Notes under the pieces: generated by a model
Told to the model about the DNA's origin: nothing
Databases searched by the model: none
What the model saw: only the letters and a program-made list of their open reading frames with translations
Shown: piece after piece, positions 1-8,723 of the stretch
Layout: each line of letters opens with the position of its first letter
How positions within the stretch are numbered: position 1 is the stretch's first letter
DNA from: Rhodobacter viridis
GTDB taxonomy: Bacteria; Pseudomonadota; Alphaproteobacteria; Rhodobacterales; Rhodobacteraceae
Direction of reading: 5' to 3'
Length of the DNA: 64,000 bases
Assembly: GCF_003217355.1 (NCBI RefSeq)
Contig: NZ_QJTK01000005.1
Coordinates: 124,001-188,000, forward strand
Made by a program: the position numbers and the translations under genes

Positions 1-1
1 C

Positions 2-1156
2 GTCCGCGCCGAGGCAGCCAAGGCGCTTGCCGAGATTGAAACCGTCACCGCGACGCCATTGGCCGAGCCTGCCCCGCCACCGGTGCCGCTCGCCGAAGCC
101 CCGCCGCCCGTGGCAGAGGCGATCCGCGCCCGGATGGCAGAAATCGATCTGCGCGACACTGGCTCGATCACCCAGTTCGGCACCAAGGCGCAGGTCGAAT
201 TGCAGGCGATCTCGCAGGAGATGCTGGCCGATGTCCGCGCCAAGGATCTGGGCGCGGCGGGTGACAGCCTTTCAGCGCTGGTGACGACGATCCGCGGCTT
301 TTCCGAGGAAGAGCTGGACGTGCGCCGCGAACGCTCGCTCTGGGACAAGCTGACCGGCCGCGCGGCGCCCTTTGCGAAATTCGTCGCCCGCTACGAAGAG
401 GTGCAGGGCCAGATCGACAGCATCACCGATGCGCTGCTGGGGCATGAACAGCGGCTTCTGGTCGATATCAAGGCGCTGGATCGGCTTTATGAAAAGACCC
501 TGAAATTCTATGACGACCTGGCGCTTTACATCGCCGCGGGCGAAGCGAAGATCGCCGAGACCGACCGCGCCGACATTCCCGCCAAGGAAGCCGCTGTCGC
601 TGCCGCATCGGAGGCCGACAAGATGCTGCGGGCGCAGGAGCTGCGCGATCTGCGCGCCGCGCGCGACGATCTGGAGCGCCGCGTGCATGATCTGAAGCTG
701 ACGCGGCAGGTCACGATGCAGTCGCTGCCCTCGATCCGGCTTGTGCAGGAAAACGACAAGAGCCTCGTCACGAAGATCAATTCGACGCTCGTGAACACGG
801 TGCCGCTGTGGGAAACGCAGCTGGCGCAGGCGGTGACGATCCAACGCTCGGCCGATGCGGCAAAAGCGGTGAAAGAGGCGGCCGATCTGACGAACGAGCT
901 CTTGGCGGCGAATGCGAAGACCCTGCGCGAGGCCAATGCGACGGTGCGCACGGAAATGGAGCGCGGCGTCTTTGACATCGCGGCGATCCGCGGCGCCAAT
1001 GCCGAGCTGATCGCGACGATCGAGGACAGCCTGCGCATCGCCGACGAGGGCAAGCGGCATCGCGCCGAGGCCGAGACCGAGTTGAAGACCCTGGAAGCGA
1101 CGCTGCGCGAGACCCTGTCTGCGGCGCGGGCAAAGCCGGTGCAGGCCAAGGAATGA
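2..1156 (+). CDS. TelA/KlaA-family toxic anion resistance protein (5' end outside window)
   Basis: The frame is open from the first bases of the window, so the N-terminus lies upstream; the first in-window start-like codon (TTG at 59) is not the real start. The product is mostly long charged alpha-helix, including motifs WDKLTGRAAPFAKFVARYEE and LRIADEGKRHRAEAE, which I recognise as TelA/KlaA (toxic anion resistance) family. Family members are cytoplasmic coiled-coil proteins linked to tellurite and membrane stress; the biochemical role is unsettled. The stop overlaps the next start by four bases (ATGA at 1153), so it is cotranscribed with the lipoprotein, SPFH and zinc-ribbon genes that follow. 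Family call fairly firm, function inferred. Confidence 0.8.
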   Translation, partial: VRAEAAKALAEIETVTATPLAEPAPPPVPLAEAPPPVAEAIRARMAEIDLRDTGSITQFGTKAQVELQAISQEMLADVRAKDLGAAGDSLSALVTTIRGFSEEELDVRRERSLWDKLTGRAAPFAKFVARYEEVQGQIDSITDALLGHEQRLLVDIKALDRLYEKTLKFYDDLALYIAAGEAKIAETDRADIPAKEAAVAAASEADKMLRAQELRDLRAARDDLERRVHDLKLTRQVTMQSLPSIRLVQENDKSLVTKINSTLVNTVPLWETQLAQAVTIQRSADAAKAVKEAADLTNELLAANAKTLREANATVRTEMERGVFDIAAIRGANAELIATIEDSLRIADEGKRHRAEAETELKTLEATLRETLSAARAKPVQAKE

Positions 1157-2097
1157 AGCACGGTCAAAGGCTTGCGGGAGTGCTTGCGCTTTGCACGGCG
1201 CTCTCGGGCTGTTTCGACGGGCCGGGGGGCGGGATGGATCGATCCCCCCGCCCCGAACCTTCGCCCGTCGCGCCGGTCTCGGTCAGCCCGCGCAGTGCCG
1301 AAAGCCTTGCCGTCGAGGCCTATTACCGCCAGGTCGAGGCGACGCTGCGCAGCCGCGGGCTGATGCGCGTCGATGTCGCCCCGCGCGATGCGCCCTTTGC
1401 CACGCATCAGCTGATCGACAACTTCATCCACATCGCGCTTTACGATGAATATTCTTCTTTCGCAGGCACTTACATCGCGCAGACCCGGGCTTCGCGGCTG
1501 CGGCGCTGGGAAGTGCCGGTGCAGATGAAGGTCAGCTTCGGCGACTCGGTGCCGCTGGCGCAGCGCGCCCATGATCAGGCGATGATCTCGGCCTATGCGG
1601 GCCAGCTGGCCACGGCCACGCGCCATCCGGTCTCGGTGGTGAAAGAGGGCGGGAATTTCGACGTTCTGGTGGTGAACGAGGACGAACGCCGCGCGCTGGC
1701 ACCGCGGCTGATGCAGCTGGTGCCCGGCATCGACGCCGCCTCGGTCTCGGCGATCACCAATCTTGCCCCCTCGACCTTCTGCGTCGTCTTCGCTTTCTCC
1801 GAGGGCGATGCCCCCGACTACAACCATGCCGTTGCGGTGATCCGTGCCGAACACCCGGATCTTCTGCGCCGCTCCTGCGTGCATGAAGAACTGGCGCAAG
1901 GTCTTGGACTTGCAAACGATTACCCGAGTGCGCGGCCCTCGATCTTCAACGATGACGAGGAATTCGCGCTGCTCACCCGGCAGGACGAGCTTCTGTTGCA
2001 GATGCTCTACGACCCGCGCCTGCGCCCCGGCATGACCGAAGCCGAGGCACGGCCGATCATCACCGATATCGCCACCGAACTGACCGGCGGCAGCTAG
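1153..2097 (+). CDS. DUF2927-domain lipoprotein
   Basis: The 314-residue product starts with a lipoprotein signal (MKHGQRLAGVLALCTALSGC), with the lipobox cysteine at residue 20, so it should be anchored in the membrane on the periplasmic side. The C-terminal half has the DUF2927 signature HEELAQGLGLANDYP followed by a conserved IFNDDEEFALL stretch. The HE-x-x-(A)Q pattern resembles a metalloprotease helix, but activity is not shown for the family. It overlaps the TelA-like gene by 4 bp and lies 8 bp before the SPFH gene, so it belongs to the same operon. A periplasmic partner for the cytoplasmic and membrane proteins of this operon is an inference. Confidence 0.8.
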   Translation: MKHGQRLAGVLALCTALSGCFDGPGGGMDRSPRPEPSPVAPVSVSPRSAESLAVEAYYRQVEATLRSRGLMRVDVAPRDAPFATHQLIDNFIHIALYDEYSSFAGTYIAQTRASRLRRWEVPVQMKVSFGDSVPLAQRAHDQAMISAYAGQLATATRHPVSVVKEGGNFDVLVVNEDERRALAPRLMQLVPGIDAASVSAITNLAPSTFCVVFAFSEGDAPDYNHAVAVIRAEHPDLLRRSCVHEELAQGLGLANDYPSARPSIFNDDEEFALLTRQDELLLQMLYDPRLRPGMTEAEARPIITDIATELTGGS

Positions 2098-2105
2098 GAG
2101 GACCC

Positions 2106-3224
2106 ATGGGCATTCTCGATTTCCTGACCGGCGAATTCATCGACGTCATCCATTGGGTCGATGACACGCGCGATACGATGGTCTGGCGCTTCGAGCGCGA
2201 GGGCCATGCGATCAAATACGGCGCGAAGCTGACCGTGCGCGAGGGTCAGGCGGCGGTTTTCGTGCATGAAGGCCAGCTGGCCGATGTCTTCGGGCCGGGG
2301 CTGTATCAGCTTGAAACCAACAACATGCCGATCCTGACGACGTTGCAGCACTGGGACCACGGCTTCCAGTCGCCCTTCAAGTCCGAGATCTATTTCATCA
2401 ACACCACCCGTTTCACCGATCTGAAATGGGGCACGAAGAACCCGGTGACCTGCCGCGATCCGGAATTCGGCCCGGTGCGGCTGCGCGCCTTTGGCACCTA
2501 TGCGATGCGCGTGGTGGAACCGGCTGTTTTCATGAAGGAAATCGTCGGCACGGATGGCGAGTTCACCGCCGACGAGATCAGCTTCCAGATCCGCAACGTG
2601 ATCGTGCAGGAATTCTCGCGGGTGATGGCTTCGGCAAAGATCCCGGTGCTCGACATGGCGGCGAATACGGCCGACATGGGCAAGCTGGTGGCGGGGGCCA
2701 TCGATCCGGTGATCAAGGCCTATGGCCTGTCGATCCCGGAATTCTACATCGAAAACATCAGCTTGCCCGAGGAAGTCGAGAAGGTTCTGGATCAGCGGAC
2801 CTCGATGGGGATCGTGGGCGATCTGAACCGGTATATGCAGTTCAACGCCGCGCAGGCGGTGTCGCAGCCGGGCAGCCCGATGGGCACGGCGATGGGGATG
2901 GGCATGGGGGCAGGAATGGGCATGAACATGGCCGCCGGGCCTTGGGGGGCAGCCCCCGCCGCCGCGCCCGCCGCTGCACCCGCGGCCATGGCCCCGCCGC
3001 CGCCCCCGCCGCCCAGCGAGACCGTCTGGCATGTCGCGGCGAACGGGCAGACGACCGGCCCCTTTGCCCGCGCGCAGCTCGCTGCGATGATCACCGCGGG
3101 CGGCTTTACCCGGGCAAGCCTCGTCTGGGCGCCGGGTCAGGAGGGCTGGAAAGCCGCCGCCGAGCTTCCGGAACTGGCCGCGCTCTTCGCCACCGTGCCG
3201 CCGCCGCCCCCGCCCGGGGTGTAA
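2106..3224 (+). CDS. SPFH (band 7-like) protein with C-terminal GYF_2 domain
   Basis: A strong ribosome site (AGGAGG) precedes ATG 2106. Residues about 1-260 form an SPFH/virion-core-like domain (MGILDFLTGEFIDVIHWVDD, then the beta-rich VREGQAAVFVHEGQLADVFGPG region and a helical LDMAANTADMGKL segment). A low-complexity Met/Gly then Pro/Ala linker (about residues 260-305) leads to a C-terminal GYF_2 (DUF4339) module with VWHVAANGQTTGPF and GWKAAAELPEL. GYF_2 modules usually bind proteins or sit next to membrane parts. No transmembrane helix is evident. Together with the zinc-ribbon membrane protein three bases downstream, it probably forms a membrane-associated assembly. The family is clear, the task unknown. 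Confidence 0.82.
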   Translation: MGILDFLTGEFIDVIHWVDDTRDTMVWRFEREGHAIKYGAKLTVREGQAAVFVHEGQLADVFGPGLYQLETNNMPILTTLQHWDHGFQSPFKSEIYFINTTRFTDLKWGTKNPVTCRDPEFGPVRLRAFGTYAMRVVEPAVFMKEIVGTDGEFTADEISFQIRNVIVQEFSRVMASAKIPVLDMAANTADMGKLVAGAIDPVIKAYGLSIPEFYIENISLPEEVEKVLDQRTSMGIVGDLNRYMQFNAAQAVSQPGSPMGTAMGMGMGAGMGMNMAAGPWGAAPAAAPAAAPAAMAPPPPPPPSETVWHVAANGQTTGPFARAQLAAMITAGGFTRASLVWAPGQEGWKAAAELPELAALFATVPPPPPPGV

Positions 3225-3227
3225 GCC

Positions 3228-4355
3228 ATGGCCCTGCCCAAGGTCACCCGCGACAAGACCGAGCATCATACGCCCTGCGAGGCCTGCGGCGCCGATCTGC
3301 GCTTCGCCCCCGGCCAGGAAAAGCTGCTTTGCGATCATTGCGGCCATGAACAGGCGATCCCGCGGGCGCTGGGACGGGGGCAGTCGGGGCTTGTCGAACT
3401 GCCGCTCGAGGCGGGTCTGTCGGCGCGGCTTCCGGGCGATGCCATGCAGGACAGCCGGACGCTGAAATGTCCGAATTGTGCTGCATTGATCGAGATAACC
3501 GGGGCAAATCATGCGGGCCAATGTCCGTTTTGTGCAACTCCGGTGGTGACCGACACGGGCCTGACGCGGCAGATCAAACCGCAGGGCGTGGTGCCTTTTG
3601 CCCTGACCGAGGCAGAGGCCCATGCGGCGCTGAGCAAATGGCTCGCCGGGCTCTGGTTCGCGCCGTCGGGGCTGACGCAATATGCCCGCAAGGGGCGCAA
3701 GATGACTGGCGTCTATGCGCCGTTCTGGACCTTCGACGCCGAGACGCGTTCGCAGTACACCGGCGCGCGCGGAGATGCCTATTACGAGACCGAGCAGGTC
3801 GAGGTCGAGGTGAACGGCCGCCGCGAGACCCGGACCGAACAGGTGCGGCGGGTCAACTGGACCCCGGTCGCGGGTCGGGTCGCGCGTGATTTCGACGATG
3901 TCGTGGTCTATGCCTCACGCTCACTGCCCCCCGCTTACATGGCGGCACTGCAGCCTTGGGACCTCTCGGCGCTGACGCCCTACAACCCGGATTATCTCGC
4001 CGGATTCGAGGCCGAAGGCTACACGGTCGATCTGTCCGAGGGCCACGATCAGGCGCGGACCGAGATGGCGCGGGTGATCGACATGGATGTGCGCCGCGAT
4101 ATCGGCGGCGACGAGCAGCGCGTGGCCACGATCAACACCGATTTTGCGGCCGAGACCTTCAAGCATATCCTGCTGCCGATCTGGACCGCCGCCTATAAAT
4201 ATCGCGACACCTCCTATCGGTTCGTCGTGAACGCCCAGACCGGTCAGGTGCGCGGCGACCGGCCCTGGTCGGCCTGGAAGATCGCTTTTGCGGTCATTCT
4301 GGCGGCGATTGCGGTCGGCGTGGGGGTCTGGCTCTACAATATTCAACATCACTGA
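3228..4355 (+). CDS. zinc-ribbon protein with one C-terminal membrane helix
   Basis: This 375-residue protein has two treble-clef-like cysteine pairs near the N-terminus (CEACGADL with CDHCGHEQ, then CPNCAALIE with CPFCATPV), consistent with two zinc ribbons. A long central region follows (TGVYAPFWTFDAETRSQY, and a repeated glutamate-rich segment near residues 180-205), and one C-terminal transmembrane helix (AFAVILAAIAVGVGVWLY) ends at a short basic tail. Relatives are often labelled TFIIB-type zinc ribbon or, wrongly, primosomal protein. It starts 3 bp after the SPFH gene, and this pairing is common in bacteria. I infer a cytosolic ribbon domain tethered to the inner membrane; the function is unknown. 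Confidence 0.78.
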   Translation: MALPKVTRDKTEHHTPCEACGADLRFAPGQEKLLCDHCGHEQAIPRALGRGQSGLVELPLEAGLSARLPGDAMQDSRTLKCPNCAALIEITGANHAGQCPFCATPVVTDTGLTRQIKPQGVVPFALTEAEAHAALSKWLAGLWFAPSGLTQYARKGRKMTGVYAPFWTFDAETRSQYTGARGDAYYETEQVEVEVNGRRETRTEQVRRVNWTPVAGRVARDFDDVVVYASRSLPPAYMAALQPWDLSALTPYNPDYLAGFEAEGYTVDLSEGHDQARTEMARVIDMDVRRDIGGDEQRVATINTDFAAETFKHILLPIWTAAYKYRDTSYRFVVNAQTGQVRGDRPWSAWKIAFAVILAAIAVGVGVWLYNIQHH

Positions 4356-4410
4356 TTTATTGCGCCCTGCCCGGCTTGGCGCTATGTCTCGCGCAAACGG
4401 GGAGGGAACG

Positions 4411-5334
4411 ATGATCCTGAGTTGTGGCGAAGCGCTGATCGACATGTTGCCGCGGCAAAGCACGGCGGGCGAAGCGGCTTTCGCGCCCTATGCGGGCGGG
4501 TCGGTGTTCAACACGGCCATCGCGCTAGGCCGTCTGGGGGCAGAGGCCGGGTTCCTGTCAGGGATCTCGACAGATCTCTTCGGCGAAGTGCTGATCGAGA
4601 CGCTGGCCGCGTCCAAAGTTGATGCCGGGCTCTCGATCCGCTCCGACCGACCGACGACGCTGGCCTTCGTCAAGCTTGTCGATGGCCACGCAAGCTACGC
4701 ATTTTACGACGAAAATACCGCGGGCCGGATGATCACGCCCGCCGAGCTTCCGGCCATCCCGGCCGCGGTCAAGGCGATGTTCTTCGGCGGCATCTCGTTG
4801 CCCGTCGATCCCTGTGGCGGCACCTATGAGGCGCTGATGGCGCGCGAGGCCGCCAGCCGAGTCACCATGCTCGATCCGAACATCCGTCCGGGCTTCATCC
4901 GCGACGAAGCCGCCTATCGCGCGCGGCTGAACCGGATGATCGCGCTGGCCGATATCGTGAAAGTCTCGGACGAGGATCTGCGCTGGCTCGAGGGACCGGG
5001 CGAGATCGAGGCTTTGGCCCGCGGTCTTCTGGCCCGCGGCACGAAGCTCGTCTTCGTCACCGAGGGCAGCACGGGCGCCCATGCCTTCAGCGTCGAACTT
5101 TCCCTTTTCGAACCTTCACACAAGGTCACGGTCGTCGATACCGTTGGCGCCGGCGACACGTTCAACGCGGGCGTTCTGGCCGCGCTCGACCGGGCGGACA
5201 AGCTGACGAAAGCCGAGGTCGCAACCGCCGATGCCGCGCTGATCTCGGCCTGCCTGACGCTGGGCAATGCCGCCGCCGCGATCACCGTCAGCCGCGCAGG
5301 CGCCAACCCGCCCTGGGCGGAGGAGCTGAAATGA
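4411..5334 (+). CDS. PfkB-family carbohydrate kinase (fructokinase-like)
   Basis: The start at 4411 follows GGGGAGGGAACG and gives [16 protein letters not shown], the usual beginning of fructokinase-like PfkB kinases; longer frames reach upstream but lack a ribosome site. The first PfkB signature region is around [20 protein letters not shown] and the C-terminal ATP/catalytic motif is [12 protein letters not shown], with its aspartate as catalytic base. The 307-residue length is normal. It would phosphorylate a sugar (fructose is the best guess) in the cytoplasm using ATP. It overlaps dtd by 4 bp and is cotranscribed with it. The exact substrate cannot be read from sequence; fruK lies elsewhere in the window. 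Confidence 0.82.
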   Translation: MILSCGEALIDMLPRQSTAGEAAFAPYAGGSVFNTAIALGRLGAEAGFLSGISTDLFGEVLIETLAASKVDAGLSIRSDRPTTLAFVKLVDGHASYAFYDENTAGRMITPAELPAIPAAVKAMFFGGISLPVDPCGGTYEALMAREAASRVTMLDPNIRPGFIRDEAAYRARLNRMIALADIVKVSDEDLRWLEGPGEIEALARGLLARGTKLVFVTEGSTGAHAFSVELSLFEPSHKVTVVDTVGAGDTFNAGVLAALDRADKLTKAEVATADAALISACLTLGNAAAAITVSRAGANPPWAEELK

Positions 5335-5780
5335 GGGCGCTCATCCAGCGGGTCCGGCGCGCAAAAGTCGAGGTGGATGATCGGGTTACGGGCGAGATTG
5401 AACAGGGTCTTCTGATCCTTGTCTGCGCCATGCAGGGCGATACCGAGACCGAGGCCGAGAAGCTTGCCGGGCGGATTGCGAAGCTGCGCATCTTCAAGGA
5501 CGAGGCCGGAAAGATGAACCGCTCCGTCACCGATATCGGCGGCGCCTGCCTTGTGGTCAGCCAGTTCACCTTGGCGGCCGACACCTCGCGCGGCAACCGC
5601 CCGGGCTTCTCGACCGCTGCCCCGCCGGAAGAGGGCAACCGGCTCTACTTGAAGTTTTCGAACCTTCTGCGCGATCTCGGCCTGCCGGTCGCAAATGGGG
5701 AATTCGGCGCCGACATGGCGGTCAGCCTGCTCAATGACGGCCCCGTCACGATCTGGATGGATACGGCCGACCGCGCCTGA
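5331..5780 (+). CDS. dtd: D-aminoacyl-tRNA deacylase
   Basis: The 149-residue product matches the DTD family over its full length: [17 protein letters not shown] at the start, the SQFTLAADT motif carrying the catalytic region, and the C-terminal [11 protein letters not shown] with the cross-subunit Gly-cisPro pair. It removes D-amino acids (and glycine mischarged on tRNA-Ala) from tRNA in the cytoplasm, as a homodimer. It starts inside the stop of the sugar kinase gene (ATGA), so translation is probably coupled. This is a highly conserved enzyme and the call is secure. Confidence 0.95.
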   Translation: MRALIQRVRRAKVEVDDRVTGEIEQGLLILVCAMQGDTETEAEKLAGRIAKLRIFKDEAGKMNRSVTDIGGACLVVSQFTLAADTSRGNRPGFSTAAPPEEGNRLYLKFSNLLRDLGLPVANGEFGADMAVSLLNDGPVTIWMDTADRA

Positions 5781-6041
5781 TCGATCGGCGCGGATGACGG
5801 CGCCCGATTGACGAAGATTTTGCGGATTGCCTTGACTTTGAGGCGATCCGCGCCCATGTGGCAGTCATCCCGCCTTCGCTGCCGCGTGAGCAGCCGCTTT
5901 CCGCATGAAAGCACGATCGGGACAATTGGCCTCACATTCACGCGGGGGGCCGGGTGCAACGCCTTGCACCGCCCGCCCGCCACCGCCCCCGCCCGGGGGC
6001 ATGATCCTTTGCGCGCATCTGCGCCACGAAAGACGAACCCT

Positions 6042-7400
6042 TTGGAAACGTTTGAAAACCTCGGCCTTGCGCCGATGCTCCTGAAAAATCTGGCCGGGCT
6101 TGGCCTGACCAAACCCACGCCGATTCAGGCGAAAGCCATCCCGCATATCGTGCGCGGCCGCGACATCCTCGGCCTCGCCCAGACCGGCACCGGCAAGACC
6201 GCCGCCTTCGGCCTGCCGATGCTGACGCGCATCCTCGCCTATGGCAAACGGCCCGCCCCGAAAACCGTGCGCGCGCTGATCCTGGCCCCGACCCGCGAAC
6301 TGGCGACGCAGATCCACGACAACCTGGCCGCCTATGCCGAAGGCGCCCCGGTGCGCATCCAGCGCGTCGTTGGCGGCGCTTCGATCAACGTGCAGTCGGA
6401 GAAACTCTCCAAAGGCTGCGACGTGCTGATCGCGACGCCGGGCCGCCTGATCGACCTGATCGAGCGCCGCGCTCTGGTGCTGAGCGAGACGAAATATCTC
6501 GTGCTCGACGAGGCCGATCAGATGCTCGACATCGGCTTCATCCATGCGCTGCGCCGCATCGCGAAGCTGATCCCGGCCGAACGGCAGACGCTGCTGTTCT
6601 CGGCCACGATGCCGAAACTGATGGAGGAACTCGCGGAAAGCTACCTCTCGGACCCGATCCGGGTCGAGGTTGCCCCCCCCGGCAAGGCCGCCGAAAAGAT
6701 CGATCAGGGTGTGCATTTCACCACCCAGGGCGAAAAGGCGACGCTGCTGGCCGAGTATATCTCGCGCCATCCGGGCGAGCTGGCGGTGGTCTTCAACCGC
6801 ACCAAGCATGGCTCGGACAAGCTGGCCAAGCTTTTGGAAAAATGGGGATTTTCGGTCACCGCGATCCATGGCAACAAAAGCCAGGGACAGCGGGAACGGG
6901 CGCTCTCGTCCTTCCGCGCCAGCGAAGTGCAGGTGCTGGTGGCGACCGATGTGGCGGCGCGCGGGCTCGATATTCCGCAGGTCGCGCATGTCTACAACTA
7001 CGACCTGCCGAACGTGCCGGAAAACTACGTCCACCGCATCGGCCGCACCGCGCGAGCCGGGCGTGACGGGCGCGCGGTGGCCTTCTGCGGCCCGCTCGAG
7101 ATGACCGACCTGCGCGCGATCGAGGCCGCGATGGGCGCGAAGATCCCGGTGATCGGCGGCGAAGCGCATGCCGAGGGCGGCTCGCGTCCGGCCCCGGGGC
7201 GCAGCGGTCAGCAGAAGAAGCCGCATCGCGGTCAGGGTCCGAAACCCGCCCGCGACGGCGAAGCGAAACAGGCCCGCAAGCCCGAGGCCAAAGCTGCGGC
7301 GAAACCGGCAGCAAAACGCGGCGGTCGTGCCGAAGGCCATGCCCCCACGGGCGGTCAGGCCGCGCCGAAACGTCCGGCGCGGGCCCAGCGCGGTCACTGA
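6042..7400 (+). CDS. DEAD-box ATP-dependent RNA helicase
   Basis: All core helicase motifs are present: Q-motif region GLTKPTPIQAKAI, motif I AQTGTGKT, Ia PTRELATQI, motif II DEAD (VLDEADQML), motif III SAT, and motif VI HRIGRTARAGRDG. The basic, alanine/lysine/proline-rich tail (about residues 375-452) is a typical RNA-binding extension of RhlE/DbpA-like proteins. No in-frame ATG precedes the Q-motif; I chose TTG 6042 (LETFENLGLAP), since the frame upstream (to TTG 5808) looks non-coding. It likely remodels structured RNA in ribosome assembly or mRNA decay. A hairpin terminator follows at 7409. The exact subfamily is uncertain. Confidence 0.88.
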   Translation: METFENLGLAPMLLKNLAGLGLTKPTPIQAKAIPHIVRGRDILGLAQTGTGKTAAFGLPMLTRILAYGKRPAPKTVRALILAPTRELATQIHDNLAAYAEGAPVRIQRVVGGASINVQSEKLSKGCDVLIATPGRLIDLIERRALVLSETKYLVLDEADQMLDIGFIHALRRIAKLIPAERQTLLFSATMPKLMEELAESYLSDPIRVEVAPPGKAAEKIDQGVHFTTQGEKATLLAEYISRHPGELAVVFNRTKHGSDKLAKLLEKWGFSVTAIHGNKSQGQRERALSSFRASEVQVLVATDVAARGLDIPQVAHVYNYDLPNVPENYVHRIGRTARAGRDGRAVAFCGPLEMTDLRAIEAAMGAKIPVIGGEAHAEGGSRPAPGRSGQQKKPHRGQGPKPARDGEAKQARKPEAKAAAKPAAKRGGRAEGHAPTGGQAAPKRPARAQRGH

Positions 7401-7408
7401 GACCTGAT

Positions 7409-7428
7409 GCGGGGGCAGATGCCCCCGC
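7409..7428 (+). terminator. hairpin after the DEAD-box gene
   Basis: GCGGGGGC and GCCCCCGC pair around a 4-base loop, starting 9 bp after the helicase stop. A weak pyrimidine run (CTCCCCTCTTG) follows, so termination may be only partial. tdk begins 43 bp further on. Confidence 0.6.
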
Positions 7429-7470
7429 CTCCCCTCTTGTGTGCCCGGGCAGGCTGACGCAAAAGGCGCC

Positions 7471-8061
7471 ATGGCCAAGCTTTACTTCCACTACTCGACG
7501 ATGAACGCCGGCAAGAGCACCGCACTCTTGCAGGCTTCCTACAACTACATTGAACGCGGCATGCAGACCTTCCTGGTCACGGCGCGTCTGGATGACCGGG
7601 CGGGTCCCGGAAAGATCGGCAGTCGCATCGGCATCTCGGCAGAGGCCACCTGCTTCACACCCGAGACCGATATGTTCGATTTGTGCAAGACACGGCTCAA
7701 ATCGGCGCCCTGTGCCTGTGTATTTATCGACGAATCACAATTCCTGACCGAGCCGCAGGTCTGGCAACTGGCCCGTGCCGTCGATGATCTGGGGCTTCCG
7801 GTGATGTGCTACGGGCTGCGCGTGGACTTTCGCGGCCAGCTTTTCCCGGGCTCGGCAGCGCTTTTGGCGCTGGCCGATGAAATGCGCGAGGTCCGCACCA
7901 TCTGCCATTGCGGCAAGAAGGCGACGATGGTCGTGCGGATGGGGCACGATGGCCGGGCCTTGCACGACGGCGCTCAGGTGCAGATCGGCGGCAACGAAAC
8001 CTATGTCTCGCTCTGCCGCCGTCACTGGCGCGAGGCGATGGGCGAGGGCCTGCAGTCTTGA
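7471..8061 (+). CDS. tdk: thymidine kinase
   Basis: Starting at ATG 7471 the product is [17 protein letters not shown], a type II thymidine kinase with P-loop (MNAGKST), DDR segment (ARLDDRAG), and the FIDESQFL Walker B/lid region. Zinc-binding cysteines are visible as CHCGKK and the C-terminal CRRHW. The 196-residue length is standard. It phosphorylates thymidine to dTMP with ATP in the nucleotide salvage pathway. A GTG at 7441 could add ten residues but this is not the conserved start. It is followed directly by trxC with a 55-bp gap that holds an inverted repeat. Confidence 0.94.
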   Translation: MAKLYFHYSTMNAGKSTALLQASYNYIERGMQTFLVTARLDDRAGPGKIGSRIGISAEATCFTPETDMFDLCKTRLKSAPCACVFIDESQFLTEPQVWQLARAVDDLGLPVMCYGLRVDFRGQLFPGSAALLALADEMREVRTICHCGKKATMVVRMGHDGRALHDGAQVQIGGNETYVSLCRRHWREAMGEGLQS

Positions 8062-8078
8062 AATCGGCGGCGGTCGCT

Positions 8079-8108
8079 CCAATATATTCCGCAAAGCGAA
8101 TATATTGG
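8079..8108. promoter_or_regulatory. perfect 11-bp inverted repeat before trxC, ATTC-N8-GAAT type
   Basis: CCAATATATTC (8079-8089) and GAATATATTGG (8098-8108) form an exact inverted repeat with an 8-base spacer. The right arm runs into the trxC ribosome site (GGAGG 8107-8111), 8 bp before the ATG. Its core, ATTC-N8-GAAT, is the half-site pattern I recall for SqrR/BigR-type ArsR-family persulfide sensors, SqrR being known from Rhodobacter capsulatus. An RNA hairpin masking the ribosome site is the alternative reading. Confidence 0.6.
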
Positions 8109-8116
8109 AGGCCACG

Positions 8117-8560
8117 ATGGCGGAAGCGCTGCGACTGACCTGTCTTGCCTGCGGGCAGGCGAACAAGGTGCCCGCGGACAAGCTGGCGGCAGGGCCGAAA
8201 TGCGGCATCTGCGGCGCCGGTCTGATGACCGGCAAGGTGGCCGAAATCGATCCGGCGACGCTTGCCAAGGCGGAGCGCGATGACGTTCCCCTGCTGGTCG
8301 ATTTCTGGGCGCCTTGGTGCGGTCCCTGTCGGCAGATGGCACCGCAGTTTCAATCTGCTGCGGCGACGCTGGCGGGTCAGGTGCGGCTTGCGAAGATCGA
8401 CACGCAGGCCCATCCGGCGGCGGCGCAGCGCCACCGCATTCAGGGCATCCCTGCCTTCATCCTGTTTCGCAAGGGCCGCGAAGTGGCGCGCGCTGCGGGT
8501 GCAAGGCCCGCGAACGAACTTGTCGGCTTCGTGCGCGGCAAGCTCGGGGCGAGTGCCTGA
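8117..8560 (+). CDS. trxC: thioredoxin 2 (zinc-ribbon thioredoxin)
   Basis: The product starts at ATG 8117 after GGAGG and has the Trx2 architecture: an N-terminal zinc ribbon (LTCLACGQ with CGICGAG, residues about 8-37) followed by a thioredoxin fold with the active site WCGPCRQ and the cis-proline loop GIPAFILF. It is 147 residues, normal for TrxC. It reduces protein disulfides in the cytoplasm and in other bacteria responds to oxidative or thiol stress. The perfect inverted repeat overlapping its ribosome site suggests dedicated regulation separate from tdk upstream. Confidence 0.93.
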   Translation: MAEALRLTCLACGQANKVPADKLAAGPKCGICGAGLMTGKVAEIDPATLAKAERDDVPLLVDFWAPWCGPCRQMAPQFQSAAATLAGQVRLAKIDTQAHPAAAQRHRIQGIPAFILFRKGREVARAAGARPANELVGFVRGKLGASA

Positions 8561-8599
8561 GAAGATGAAAAATTTTGTGCGCCGCGGGGTTTGGGGCGC

Positions 8600-8628
8600 T
8601 TGACAATACCCGTGCCATGGGCGAAATA
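8600..8628 (+). promoter_or_regulatory. sigma-70-type promoter of tRNA-Ala
   Basis: TTGACA at 8600-8605 is followed after 17 bp by GAAATA at 8623-8628, 14 bp before the first tRNA base. The -35 box is a perfect match; the -10 is moderate. Confidence 0.6.
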
Positions 8629-8641
8629 CCCCCCACGGCGA

Positions 8642-8717
8642 GGGGCTGTAGCTCAGTTGGGAGAGCGCATCGTTCGCAATGATGAGGTCAGGGGTTCGAT
8701 CCCCCTCAGCTCCACCA
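8642..8717 (+). tRNA. tRNA-Ala(CGC)
   Basis: A complete 76-base cloverleaf can be drawn: acceptor GGGGCTG with CAGCTCC, D-stem GCTC/GAGC, anticodon stem CATCG/TGATG with loop TTCGCAA giving anticodon CGC (reads GCG, alanine), T-arm AGGGG-TTCGATC-CCCCT, and an encoded ACCA end. Its 3' end is the left attachment site of the integrated element that follows; the gene remains intact. Confidence 0.93.
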
Positions 8718-8723
8718 AGCCGT
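8692..8723. repeat. left attachment repeat (tRNA-Ala 3' end)
   Basis: The 32 bases from the T-arm of tRNA-Ala to six bases past the CCA recur without a mismatch at 14427-14458. Flanks differ immediately on both sides, as expected for a recombination core. Confidence 0.9.

Noticed and set aside
5808-6041. N-terminal extension of the DEAD-box protein
   Set aside because: Starts with TTG, has no ribosome site and unusual composition; the conserved protein begins near 6042.
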